A model generated the notes under the pieces. The model ran no database searches, was not told where the DNA came from, and worked only from the letters and a program-made list of their open reading frames with translations. Below, in pieces: positions 1 through 7,463 of a stretch of DNA of 64,000 bases. The position numbers and the translations under genes are program-made. Source of the DNA: an uncultured Collinsella sp. (lineage in GTDB: Bacteria; Actinomycetota; Coriobacteriia; Coriobacteriales; Coriobacteriaceae); NCBI GenBank assembly GCA_902496275.1, contig CABVAC010000001.1, forward strand, positions 62,001-126,000, given 5' to 3'. The stretch's first letter is position 1; every line of letters begins with the position of its first letter.

Positions 1-660
1 CTCTTGCACCTTCGCGCGATAGTCAGTAAGCGCGCGCTCGGCCTCGCTGCGAGCGGCATCGAGCTCACGCTGCGACTCTGCCGCGGCAGCGGCAAGCGCC
101 ATCTCCTGGGCTTTGTCCGCCGCGGCGAGCCTGGCCTGCAGCTCGGCAATCTGAGCGTCGCGTGCGGACAGGTCGTTTTGAGCAGCATTGCGTGCCGCCG
201 CCTCGGCGAGTTTGGCTTCGTCATCCTTGCGCCCCAGCTGCGCACGCAAGTTGTCGATCTCGCGCTGCAGCTCGGCATTCTCCTTTTGAGCATCGGCGCG
301 GGCCTCAACCGCCGCGCGCTGGCTTGCACTCTCGCGCTCTGCGGCAGCGCCCTCGAGCTTGGCGCGCAGCTCGGCAAGCTCGGCATCGCGCTTGGCAACC
401 TCTTGTGCCAACTCCTGCGCCGCAGCGTTCTTCTGCTCGACAAGCTGAGCGTCGCGTTGAGACTCCGCCTCCTGCAGGGCAGACGCCGAACGCGAACGCT
501 CAAGCTCCAGCGCCTGCTCGCCCTCGCGCTGGACTGCCTTCACACGCTCATCCAGGTCGCGCGAAAACTCGGCATCGCGTACTTGCTTGACGATATCCGC
601 ATAGCCAGACGCATCGACCTTAAACACTTCGCCGCAATGCGGGCACTTGATCTCGTTCAT
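1..660 (-). CDS. DUF2130-type coiled-coil protein, N-terminal part (cut by window edge)
   Basis: The frame stays open from an ATG at 660 to the left edge, giving about 220 visible residues; the C-terminus lies outside. It begins MNEIKCPHCGEVFKVD, a CPxC zinc-ribbon-like start seen in DUF2130 proteins, followed from about residue 25 by a long Glu/Ala/Lys/Arg-rich heptad region that is almost certainly a coiled coil. The upstream GAGGAGCTGCT is a good ribosome site 1-2 turns before the ATG. In the known family a conserved C-terminal domain follows the coiled coil; it cannot be seen here. Function is unknown. The assignment rests on the N-terminal ribbon plus coiled coil, so another coiled-coil protein with a zinc ribbon is possible. 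Confidence 0.75.
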   Translation of the reverse strand, partial: MNEIKCPHCGEVFKVDASGYADIVKQVRDAEFSRDLDERVKAVQREGEQALELERSRSASALQEAESQRDAQLVEQKNAAAQELAQEVAKRDAELAELRAKLEGAAAERESASQRAAVEARADAQKENAELQREIDNLRAQLGRKDDEAKLAEAAARNAAQNDLSARDAQIAELQARLAAADKAQEMALAAAAAESQRELDAARSEAERALTDYRAKVQE

Positions 661-718
661 AGCAGCTCCTCGATGGACGCAAATTTCAACCGCCTACACT
701 CTACCGCGCCGCACGGAC

Positions 719-753
719 AAAAAAGGCGCCGCCGCCATAATGGCAACGGCGCC
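719..753 (-). terminator. intrinsic terminator after the metallophosphoesterase gene
   Basis: On the minus strand GGCGCC and GGCGCC arms close a GC-rich stem and are followed by a run of six T (719-724). It lies just downstream of the palindrome at 748-800 and would stop transcripts leaving the metallophosphoesterase gene before the DUF2130 gene. Confidence 0.7.
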
Positions 754-800
754 AGAACCACCACAAAGGTGCCTGTCCCCTTTGTGGTGGTTCTGGCGCC
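748..800. repeat. REP-like palindrome, GTGCCTGTCCCC type
   Basis: Two perfectly complementary 22-base arms (748-769 and 779-800, core CCACCACAAAGG) flank a short loop containing TGCCTGTC. It abuts the stop codon of the metallophosphoesterase gene (801-803) with no gap. A shorter relative occurs at 44485-44519. The GGTGCC/GTCCC core resembles REP sequences mobilised by RAYT (REP-associated tyrosine) transposases; no such gene is in the window. Confidence 0.75.
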
Positions 801-1346
801 CTATAACCCAAAGAAGCTAAGAATCTGATCGCGGCTTACGGGCTTGTACTCGTTGGCATCGAGACCGACATCGTAGCGAAAGATAGGGCGCTCGCGATCG
901 CGGTTGCGCGCGTTGGTGCGGTCTCCCCTGCTGTGGATATGCCCGTGCAGCATGATGGCGCCACGCGCCTTGCCATTCCAGCTGAGCATGGGATAATGGC
1001 TCAACACCAGTCGATGGCCCTTGGCATAGCCGGGAGCAATCTCCAGGTAATCGCGCACGTCTTCCCAAATCTGCGGTACGTCGGGATCTTCCCAGTCGCC
1101 GTCATGGTTACCACGAATGAGCGTCACGTTCTGACATTCGATACGCTCGCGCAGGCGCACCGCCTCCGCCAGGGGCAAACGATAGGTAAAGTCTCCCAAG
1201 ATATAGAGACGGTCGTCCGCCGCTACGCACTCATTGACGGCATCGATGACCTTGCGGTTCATCTCCTCGACCGAATCAAACGGCCGATCCATATCGTGCA
1301 AGATATTCGTATCGCCCAGGTGCAGGTCGGCGGTAAACCACATCAT
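801..1346 (-). CDS. metallophosphoesterase (calcineurin-like)
   Basis: 181 residues, typical of the small YfcE/ApaH-like metallophosphoesterases. The metal-binding blocks are all visible: DLHLGD (residues 7-12), GDFTY (about 51), GNHDGD (about 79), a central SHYPM, and HGHIHS near residue 134. The enzyme should use two metal ions to hydrolyse a phosphate ester or phosphodiester; the substrate cannot be told. It is the last gene of a minus-strand run after the HIRAN protein and a small acidic protein, with a 66-base gap to the latter. The 3' end abuts a REP-like palindrome and an intrinsic terminator. Confidence 0.85.
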   Translation of the reverse strand: MMWFTADLHLGDTNILHDMDRPFDSVEEMNRKVIDAVNECVAADDRLYILGDFTYRLPLAEAVRLRERIECQNVTLIRGNHDGDWEDPDVPQIWEDVRDYLEIAPGYAKGHRLVLSHYPMLSWNGKARGAIMLHGHIHSRGDRTNARNRDRERPIFRYDVGLDANEYKPVSRDQILSFFGL

Positions 1347-1412
1347 CGTCTATGTCCTCATTTCGCAACGTGTTCAACTCGTGCTAAGTATACAGACGTA
1401 GCGATGCGGCGG

Positions 1413-1592
1413 TTATCCAAAGAGCCCACCGAACAGTCCGCGGCGGCGCTTGTCTCGCTTTTTCGAAGCGTCACTCTGAGTTTTCTTGTCCTGCCGTTTC
1501 CTACGGTCCTGCTCCAACTCATCGTCATCGAGTAGCATATCCCACTCAAACGGATCATCTGTCAGATCGAACAGGTCATCGTCATCAAACAT
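1413..1592 (-). CDS. small charged protein of unknown function
   Basis: 59 residues from the ATG at 1592, chosen over the ATG at 1604 because GGAGG sits 6-7 bases before it. The protein is split in charge: residues 1-30 are strongly acidic (MFDDDDLFDL, then LLDDDELEQD), residues 31-52 are strongly basic (RRKRQDKK, KKRDKRRR), and it ends GLFGGLFG. No domain is recognised. It lies 18 bases downstream of the HIRAN gene, so the two are probably co-transcribed. The Shine-Dalgarno sequence and operon position support a real gene; function is unknown. Confidence 0.6.
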   Translation of the reverse strand: MFDDDDLFDLTDDPFEWDMLLDDDELEQDRRKRQDKKTQSDASKKRDKRRRGLFGGLFG

Positions 1593-1610
1593 GGCAGCCT
1601 CCATTGCCGA

Positions 1611-1937
1611 CTAGCGAGCATCCACCACATAGAGGCCAACGCGCACCTGGTGCCACGGGCTGCGCTCGGGGGCAACCTGTTGCACGCGGGCCTCAAACAC
1701 GTCCTCGTGGCCGTAATACATCATCAAGGACAGTGGACCGACCTCGTTTCCCGGAACGTAGCCAAGTTTGGTCTTGCCATAGTAGATCGCAACTGCCTCG
1801 GGATCATGGGGATTATCGCGCTCGGCACACAGTGTCAGTTTATCGCCCGCTTTAAGATCGCCTAGGACCAAAGCGCCGTCGGCATATTGAAATCCTGCGA
1901 TATGAAACGACAGAAGAACACGCGAAGGCTCGTACAT
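1611..1937 (-). CDS. HIRAN-domain protein
   Basis: 108 residues, nearly all one HIRAN-like domain. The hallmark pattern is present: FHIAGFQYADG near residue 11-21, then LCAERDNPHDPEAVAIYY (about 37-54) and KLGYVPGNE (about 57-65). HIRAN domains bind the 3' end of single-stranded DNA in eukaryotic HLTF and occur as stand-alone proteins in bacteria, where the role is usually unproven. Ribosome site AGGAGCTGCT precedes the ATG. First gene of a three-gene minus-strand run (HIRAN, small charged protein, metallophosphoesterase), which could suggest nucleic-acid or nucleotide processing, but this is inference. Confidence 0.8.
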   Translation of the reverse strand: MYEPSRVLLSFHIAGFQYADGALVLGDLKAGDKLTLCAERDNPHDPEAVAIYYGKTKLGYVPGNEVGPLSLMMYYGHEDVFEARVQQVAPERSPWHQVRVGLYVVDAR

Positions 1938-2173
1938 AGCAGCTCCTCTAACGGCCGGATAAACCGGTGTGTAACCTTATTGAGAAGTCTACGGTCCCGT
2001 GCGGACACAAATACATCCTGTCTGCGTCCTTCAATCGTTTGCCTCAACGCTTGCGCGACAGAACGCTTGCAGATAAGATAGGAACACGGATGGCACCCGT
2101 TGCCGCGGGTCTTGCCAACTCCGATACACGTTTTCATCGTGAGAAGTGGCCGTCTTCGCTTACGCGGGGGCGG

Positions 2174-2257
2174 CTATTTCATTCGGCCGATAAACAGACC
2201 GAGTTCGATAGCCGCAATCAACAACGCCAATAACGAAATAACATCGCTTACGTTCAT
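2174..2257 (-). CDS. 27-residue hydrophobic peptide, holin-like toxin candidate
   Basis: The reading frame translates as MNVSDVISLLALLIAAIELG followed by LFIGRMK and TAG. It has one membrane span (about residues 5-24) with a short polar start and a basic end, the architecture of the short holin-like or type I toxin peptides (Hol_Tox-like). AGAAGGGATT stands before the ATG as a ribosome site. It sits alone in a 425-base gap between two gene groups. I see no paired antisense promoter with certainty, so toxin status is inference; the coding call rests on the start, spacing and amphipathic composition. Confidence 0.5.
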   Translation of the reverse strand: MNVSDVISLLALLIAAIELGLFIGRMK

Positions 2258-2318
2258 ACCAAATCCCTTCTAAAGGGAGTTGGCCCATCCGTGCTCCATA
2301 ACAGTAGTCTAACGCAAA

Positions 2319-2352
2319 ATGCAGGTAATAGGAACACTTGTTCGTATTACCT
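2319..2352. terminator. hairpin after the aldehyde dehydrogenase gene
   Basis: Arms GCAGGTAATA and TATTACCTGC enclose a partly paired GGAACACTTGTTCG. It begins about 10 bases past the aldehyde dehydrogenase stop codon on the minus strand. There is only a short ATTTTG after it, so termination is likely but not certain. Most of the rest of 1938-2362 holds no other feature that I can support. Confidence 0.5.
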
Positions 2353-2362
2353 GCGCCCTTTT

Positions 2363-3742
2363 CTAATGCACAAACATGCGCACGAACTTGTGCTTCCAGC
2401 TTGCGTAGGGCGCATACCGAAACGGCACGTCCAGCCAAGTTGCCTTGTTCACGATACTCTTCTTGTGGCTAAACGTATCGAAGCTCTCGCGTCCATGGTA
2501 CTGCCCCATACCGCTCGCGCCCATGCCGCCAAAGCCCATATGGCTCGTAGCCAAGTGCATGATCGTGTCGTTGACACAGCCACCGCCAAAGGGCACGTAA
2601 CGCACGAAGCGCTGCTGAACTGCGCGGTCCTGACTAAAGATATACAGGGCCAGCGGCGTCGGACGATCCGTAATAAACGCTTCGGCCTCGTCTAGGCTCT
2701 CAAACGTCAGCACCGGCAAGATGGGACCGAAGATCTCCTCCTGCATCACGGCGTCATCGGGGGTCACGCCGTCTAGGATCGTCGGCTCAATCTTGAGCGA
2801 CGACTCGCGCGCCGTGCCTCCCAGCACGACCTTATCGGGATCGATCAGCCCGCGCACGCGCGCAAAATGCTTAGCATTGACGATATGCCCGTAATCCTCG
2901 TTATCGAGCGGATGCTCGCCAAACATACGGCGGACCTCTTCCTTGATGAGGCCCAGCAGCTCGTCGTGCACGCGCGTATCGACCAGCAGGTAGTCGGGCG
3001 CCACGCAGGTCTGCCCTACGTTGAGCCATTTGCCAAAGGCGATACGCCGTGCCGCGACCTTCAAGTTTGCCGTCGCATCCACGATGCAGGGGCTCTTGCC
3101 GCCCAGCTCAAGCGTCACGGGCGTGAGGTTTTTACTCGCGCGCTCCATGACGAGCTTGCCGACCGGAACGCTACCGGTAAAGAAGATCTTGTCCCAGCAC
3201 TCATCGAGCAACGCTTCGTTCTCGGCGCGCCCGCCCTCGACAACCGTCACCAGGCGCGGATCAAATGCCTCTTCACAGATTTGCTTGAGCACCGCGCTCG
3301 ATGCCGGAGCATAGGCACTCGGCTTGATGACCACGGTATTGCCCGCGGCAAGGGCGCCGGCGAGCGGCTCGAGTGTTAGCAAAAACGGGTAGTTCCACGG
3401 AGCCATGATGAGCGTGACGCCATAGGGCACGGCTTGCGTTTTGCACGCGCTCACGGCGTTGGCAAGGTCACACGGACGCAGGCGCGGACGACTCCATCGA
3501 GCCACGTGAGCGATCTGATGACGAATCTCGGAAAGCGACGTGCCGATCTCGCACATATATGCCTCGTCATGCGACTTTCCCAAATCGGTCTTGAGTGCAT
3601 GGGCAATATCGGCCTCGTGCGCCCGTACCGCATCGCGTAAACTCACGAGCGCGCGACGTCGGGCATCAACATCAAACGTAGCGTGCGTTTTAAAGTAAGT
3701 GCGCTGATCGCCGACGATGCGCGCAATTTCCTCGGTGTTCAT
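2363..3742 (-). CDS. aldehyde dehydrogenase (class 3-like, NAD(P)-dependent)
   Basis: 459 residues, the usual length of class 3-type aldehyde dehydrogenases without the N-terminal extension. MAPWNYPF (about 113-120) and KPSAYAP (140-146) mark the cofactor site; the general base is Glu212 in LELGGKSP and the nucleophile is Cys246 in GQTCVAPD. The enzyme oxidises aldehydes to acids. CTAGGAGGGTGCC before the ATG is a clear ribosome site. The gene starts 9 bases after the stop codon of the iron-type alcohol dehydrogenase, so the pair probably handles an alcohol, aldehyde and acid series or the reverse during fermentation; the substrate is unknown. Confidence 0.9.
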   Translation of the reverse strand: MNTEEIARIVGDQRTYFKTHATFDVDARRRALVSLRDAVRAHEADIAHALKTDLGKSHDEAYMCEIGTSLSEIRHQIAHVARWSRPRLRPCDLANAVSACKTQAVPYGVTLIMAPWNYPFLLTLEPLAGALAAGNTVVIKPSAYAPASSAVLKQICEEAFDPRLVTVVEGGRAENEALLDECWDKIFFTGSVPVGKLVMERASKNLTPVTLELGGKSPCIVDATANLKVAARRIAFGKWLNVGQTCVAPDYLLVDTRVHDELLGLIKEEVRRMFGEHPLDNEDYGHIVNAKHFARVRGLIDPDKVVLGGTARESSLKIEPTILDGVTPDDAVMQEEIFGPILPVLTFESLDEAEAFITDRPTPLALYIFSQDRAVQQRFVRYVPFGGGCVNDTIMHLATSHMGFGGMGASGMGQYHGRESFDTFSHKKSIVNKATWLDVPFRYAPYASWKHKFVRMFVH

Positions 3743-3751
3743 GGCACCCTC

Positions 3752-4972
3752 CTAGTTCTCGTCCTCAAACATACCACCCGCGACGACCTCGTACATACGC
3801 TCGAGCTCCAAGCGGTCCATCAAAAGCGGAACGGGGTACAGCGGATTGGCCTCGGCATCGGCATGCGCCGCCATCTCGGGAATGTCGGAGCGGCGAATGC
3901 CCGAGACATATTTGGGGATTCCCAGGATCTCGTTCATGCGGTCGACCCAATCGATAAAGGCCTCGGCCGCAAGACTATCCTGCGCGGTAGCCGGCGCAAT
4001 GCCCGCCATGCGAGCAAGATCGGCAAGCTTGGGGGCGGCGGCGTCACCATAAGCGCGAAGCATGTGCGGCAGGATGATCGCGTTGGCCAAACCGTGCGGA
4101 ATTCCGTATCGGCCGCCCAGACTGTGCGCGATGGCATGCACATATCCGACATAGGAGCGGGTAAACGCAACGCCTGCCTTATACGCCGCCGAAAGCATAT
4201 TGCGGCGCGCACGCATGTCGTCGCCATGCTCATAGGCCTCGAGTAAATTGTCGCGGATGAGCTGGACCGCCTGACGCGCCATCTTGCGCGTGTAGGGCGT
4301 GGTGCTACGGCCGATAAAGGCCTCGACAGCATGCGTCAGGGCGTCCATGCCCGTCTGCCCCGTAATGGAGGCGGGCAGACCGCGCGTAAACTCGGGGTCG
4401 TGCACCGCAAAGCGCGGAATAAGCACAAAGTCGTTAATGGGGTACTTGTAGTGCGTCTCGTCATCGGTAATTACCGCCGCAAGTGTGACCTCGCTTCCCG
4501 TGCCTGCCGTGGTGGGGACGGCGATGAGCAGCGGCAGGCGACGATGAATCCGCAGCAGGCCGCGCATCTTGTTGATGGGCTTGTTTGGCTGCGCAATGCG
4601 TGCGCCTACGCCCTTGGCGCAGTCCATGGCTGATCCTCCGCCAAAGCCGATAATGGCCCGGCAGGCACTCTCTCGATACAGGGACGCCGCTTCCTCCACG
4701 TTTGAAACCGTGGGGTTTGTACGCGTTTCGGCATAGACCGTAACGCCAATCCCCCTGGATGCGAGCGCCGCCTCGAGCGGTGCCGTGAGCCCCAGACGGG
4801 CAATGCCGGGATCCGTCACGATAAGGACCTTCTGGATCGAGCGCTTTTGAAGCACCGCGGGCACATCCTCGGCATGCTCTAAAATGCGCGGCTCGGTATA
4901 GGGCAGGATCGGCAATGCAATGCGAAAAACCGTCTGATATGTTCGGCACCAGGCACGACGGGCTAGATGCAT
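3752..4972 (-). CDS. iron-containing alcohol dehydrogenase
   Basis: 406 residues from the ATG at 4972, which has AAGGAG about nine bases upstream; a longer frame to 5053 lacks one. Group III (Fe-type) alcohol dehydrogenase features: GFGGGSAMDCAKG (NAD-binding), PTTAGTGSEVT, then metal-ligand regions around DALTHAVEAF and HAIAHSLGG...GIPHG. The family interconverts alcohols and aldehydes or ketones using NAD(P)H. It is first in an operon with the aldehyde dehydrogenase (9-base gap). The upstream 4973-5228 region is AT-rich and should hold promoters for this gene and, divergently, rubrerythrin. Confidence 0.9.
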   Translation of the reverse strand: MHLARRAWCRTYQTVFRIALPILPYTEPRILEHAEDVPAVLQKRSIQKVLIVTDPGIARLGLTAPLEAALASRGIGVTVYAETRTNPTVSNVEEAASLYRESACRAIIGFGGGSAMDCAKGVGARIAQPNKPINKMRGLLRIHRRLPLLIAVPTTAGTGSEVTLAAVITDDETHYKYPINDFVLIPRFAVHDPEFTRGLPASITGQTGMDALTHAVEAFIGRSTTPYTRKMARQAVQLIRDNLLEAYEHGDDMRARRNMLSAAYKAGVAFTRSYVGYVHAIAHSLGGRYGIPHGLANAIILPHMLRAYGDAAAPKLADLARMAGIAPATAQDSLAAEAFIDWVDRMNEILGIPKYVSGIRRSDIPEMAAHADAEANPLYPVPLLMDRLELERMYEVVAGGMFEDEN

Positions 4973-5228
4973 AAAGGAAACTCCTTCATTTGTTGATAGG
5001 TCAACATTTGCTCGCCCGATTGTACTCAGCAAAGATCGCAGACGGCCTCCCAATCGTTAATCAATCAACATCTTCATATCGCGAAATTGTTTTATTAAAA
5101 ATCATTCCTAATAGGCTTCACATTTGGTTGCATTTATGGATAATAGAACTCGTCAAGACGCACGTCCGGAGAGGGCCCTTACGGGACCGGACGAGCGCAC
5201 AATCGCCATCGATCGAAAGGATCGAATC

Positions 5229-5789
5229 ATGAAGTTTGTTTGCCCCGTTTGCGGTTATGTGGAAGAGTTCGACGGCGACCAGCTGCCCGAGGACTTCAAG
5301 TGCCCCCAGTGCGGCGTTCCCGGTTCTCGCTTCCTGAAGCAGGAGGAGGGTCAGCTCGAGTGGGCTGCCGAGCACGTCGTGGGCGTCGCCAAGATGGAGG
5401 GCGTCTCCGAGGACATCGTTGCCGACCTGCGCGCCAACTTTGAGGGCGAGTGCTCCGAGGTCGGTATGTACCTGGCCATGGCGCGCGTCGCTCATCGCGA
5501 GGGCTATCCCGAGATCGGCCTGTACTGGGAAAAGGCTGCCCACGAGGAGGCCGAGCATGCCGCCAAGTTCGCCGAGCTCCTGGGCGAGGTCGTGACCGAC
5601 TCCACCAAGAAGAACCTCGAGATGCGCGTTGAGGCCGAGAACGGCGCCACCGCCGGCAAGACCGATCTTGCCAAGCGTGCCAAGGCCGCCGGCCTCGATG
5701 CCATCCACGACACCGTGCACGAGATGGCTCGCGACGAGGCCCGCCACGGCAAGGCTTTCGCCGGCCTGCTCAAGCGCTACTTTGGCTAA
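5229..5789 (+). CDS. rubrerythrin with N-terminal rubredoxin domain (reverse type)
   Basis: 186 residues. A rubredoxin domain comes first: Cys5, Cys8, Cys25 and Cys28 bind one iron. A ferritin-like four-helix di-iron domain follows, with EGECSEVGMY, HEEAEHAAKF and DEARHGKAF supplying Glu/His ligands. This order is the reverse of classical rubrerythrin and is known from clostridia, where such proteins reduce hydrogen peroxide with electrons from NADH. Cytoplasmic oxidative-stress protection in an anaerobe is the expected role. The ATG at 5229 follows GAAAGGATCG; the in-frame upstream ATG at 5124 is not needed. Monocistronic, with its own terminator. Confidence 0.92.
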   Translation: MKFVCPVCGYVEEFDGDQLPEDFKCPQCGVPGSRFLKQEEGQLEWAAEHVVGVAKMEGVSEDIVADLRANFEGECSEVGMYLAMARVAHREGYPEIGLYWEKAAHEEAEHAAKFAELLGEVVTDSTKKNLEMRVEAENGATAGKTDLAKRAKAAGLDAIHDTVHEMARDEARHGKAFAGLLKRYFG

Positions 5790-5823
5790 GCCAACCGCCT
5801 GAGACATAACCTTAAGCTCGATG

Positions 5824-5854
5824 AGGCCCGGACCGTATTGGTTCGGGCCTTTTT
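5824..5854 (+). terminator. intrinsic terminator of rubrerythrin
   Basis: AGGCCCG-GACC pairs with GGTTCGGGCCT around a short loop and is followed by TTTTT. It lies about 35 bases past the stop codon. Confidence 0.9.
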
Positions 5855-5920
5855 CGTGCCTCACGAACTTGTTAACGCCCTGAAATAGGACCGTCTTCGG
5901 CATCGGCTTCTCGTCAAAAA

Positions 5921-6043
5921 CTAAGTGAGTAGACTTTTTGGAACTTGCCGAGCAGACCATCCATATCACTTTATAAAGCCGCAGGTAAATGCCTTGTTGC
6001 AAAACGACCTAGTCGCCAAAGTGACAAAAGTCTACTCACTTAG
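5921..6043. repeat. roughly 120-bp element with inverted three-frame-stop termini, copy 1
   Basis: Left end CTAAGTGAGTAGACTTTT and right end AAAAGTCTACTCACTTAG are exact reverse complements (18 bases). Each end, read inward, contains TAA-G-TGA-G-TAG, i.e. a stop in all three frames. The interior aligns along its length with the copy at 7343-7463 (shared blocks GAGCAG, CCGCAGGTA, CTTGTT, GTCGCCAAAGTG). The right end supplies the last codons and the TAG stop of the minus-strand gene that ends at 6032. No transposase or target duplication was seen. It could be a non-autonomous mobile element, a structured RNA or a terminator. Confidence 0.85.
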
Positions 6044-7159
6044 ATTCGCAGCCGTCCACGATCGAGCCATTTTGTGTCTAACGGGCATCTTTCCGTCGAT
6101 TACTCCCAATTTTGTCCAGTCAATGAATAGTTCAGACCGGAGTAATATCTCAGCCCTTTGCTCATCCGAGCTTTTATCACGATATTCAGCATCGAGCATC
6201 CTGCATATGGCCTTAACGATCGCGCGGAATCTATCCTCATCCGATATCTGTCTGTGTGTCAGGAGAAGTACATCGTAGCCCATGGCCTGAAGGGCCGTCA
6301 TGCGGTCAGCGTCACGCAAGCCATCCCCTGCGCGTCCGTGCGAGGCCTTTCCCTGACATTCAATGGCCACCTGTCGCCTGCCGTCCGGCGAAGAAAGAAG
6401 TAGGTCGATATATACACGGGACTTTTCCACAATCGCTCGAGCACTTGTGTTTAGCATCACTTCAACATTAAGCTCTATGCCGCAAAAACCTTCGCCTCCC
6501 AGGGCTCGCGGCAGTCCAAGCAACAAATACGCCTCGACCTCAAAAGGCGACGCGGCACCCAATGGAACGAGTTGCGATACCGCCATAAATCTATTGCCGC
6601 AACGCATCCCGCAAACATCTGAACAAAAACGGTCAAGGTCTCTGCCCAAAACCAAAGCGTCTCGACGCCATAAATTTGAAGCGGTGCCGTCCTCGGACGG
6701 GCAGCGCACCCAACCGAACGTTGTCGAAATCGCGCCCGAATCAATTGCACGCGAAAGCTCCGCCTCAAGTGCCGCCGGCAGGGCACACACCGCAAACAAG
6801 CCACACATCTCCGCCAATACCAAAAGAAGCTGAAGATCCGTCAGATGCCGCGACATGATGAATGTCGTCAGTAGAGGAGATGTAACCAAAAACCCATGCT
6901 CCGTTTCCAGCACGGATTCCCTGGGGAGCTCACCAAGAAACAGCCGCTGCCTAATGCTGGCAGGACAAGTCCGTTTGTTTCTCGTCCGAACCAATGTATA
7001 CAACGGAAAACCGAGCGCGACCGCAGCCGTCGGGTTGCGGGCGAGATCATATCGCTGCCGGTCTTCTTCCGGTCGTGGAAGCGGCGGACACAAAGCGCGG
7101 ACTTGAGGAGGCAAACGCCAGTACCTAAAAGCCGATATGTCACAAAGTAGATCCTTCAT
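6032..7159 (-). CDS. protein of unknown function with candidate PD-(D/E)XK nuclease-like C-terminal region
   Basis: About 375 residues from the ATG at 7159; a GTG at 7165 is an alternative, and neither has a strong ribosome site. The N-terminus (MKDLLCDISAFRYWRLPPQV) suggests a fold seen in two-part AbiEi- or DUF559-like proteins, but I cannot name the family. Around residues 245-320 there is YIDLLLSSPDG, then AIECQGKASHG, and MTALQAMGYDVLLLTHRQI: an Asp, then Glu-x-Gln-Gly-Lys, then an Arg/aliphatic helix, the layout of Vsr/DUF559-like PD-(D/E)XK nucleases. No signal peptide or membrane span. It is framed by the two 120-bp elements, and its last residues and stop come from copy 1. Confidence 0.7.
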   Translation of the reverse strand: MKDLLCDISAFRYWRLPPQVRALCPPLPRPEEDRQRYDLARNPTAAVALGFPLYTLVRTRNKRTCPASIRQRLFLGELPRESVLETEHGFLVTSPLLTTFIMSRHLTDLQLLLVLAEMCGLFAVCALPAALEAELSRAIDSGAISTTFGWVRCPSEDGTASNLWRRDALVLGRDLDRFCSDVCGMRCGNRFMAVSQLVPLGAASPFEVEAYLLLGLPRALGGEGFCGIELNVEVMLNTSARAIVEKSRVYIDLLLSSPDGRRQVAIECQGKASHGRAGDGLRDADRMTALQAMGYDVLLLTHRQISDEDRFRAIVKAICRMLDAEYRDKSSDEQRAEILLRSELFIDWTKLGVIDGKMPVRHKMARSWTAANLSE

Positions 7160-7242
7160 AGGCACAGGAAAACACGAATTTCAACCCAGTCAGTCACGCA
7201 TTGGCGCGAACGCACCAAAAATGGCGCCGAACGGACTGCAAA

Positions 7243-7308
7243 GTTTTCAACAGCCCTCCCCAACTGGCCAAAAGCTTGCCAAGAGCTGGACGAAGCCCTG
7301 TTGAAAAC
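7243..7308. repeat. inverted repeat upstream of the nuclease-like gene
   Basis: GTTTTCAACAG (7243-7253) and CTGTTGAAAAC (7298-7308) are exact complements, about 44 bases apart, with AAGCTTGCC/GAGCTGG material between. It lies between the element copy at 7343 and the start of the nuclease-like gene, in its probable 5' leader. Its role is unknown. Confidence 0.55.
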
Positions 7309-7342
7309 CCCATATTTTTCTCATGCAGGAGCTTTGCGCGGC

Positions 7343-7463
7343 AAGTGAGTAGACTTTTTTGAACATCCCGAGCAGGCCGGTCATCCTGCTTTTCAAAACC
7401 GCAGGTAGATAGCTTGTTACAAAACTTCCTGGTCGCCAAAGTGCTAAAAGTCTACTCACTTAG
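7343..7463. repeat. roughly 120-bp element with inverted three-frame-stop termini, copy 2
   Basis: AAGTGAGTAGACTTTT at the left end and AAAAGTCTACTCACTTAG at the right end pair; the left end has lost the CT of the CTAAG found in copy 1. Interior blocks match copy 1. On the minus strand the right end terminates the PdxR-like gene with TGA, whereas in copy 1 the gene is terminated in a different frame with TAG. Confidence 0.85.

Noticed and set aside
1862..2137. 91-residue minus-strand frame upstream of the HIRAN gene
   Set aside because: No ribosome site or domain, and it overlaps the HIRAN start.
2160..2438. 92-residue minus-strand frame overlapping the aldehyde dehydrogenase end
   Set aside because: No ribosome site and it overlaps a clear gene; the 27-residue peptide inside it in another frame is better supported.
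5118..6002. 294-residue minus-strand frame opposite rubrerythrin
   Set aside because: Antisense to a clear gene and its terminator; no recognisable domain.
5921..7463. composite transposon or IS formed by the two 120-bp elements
   Set aside because: No transposase in or beside the elements and no target duplications noted; they may be mobilised in trans, but this cannot be shown here.
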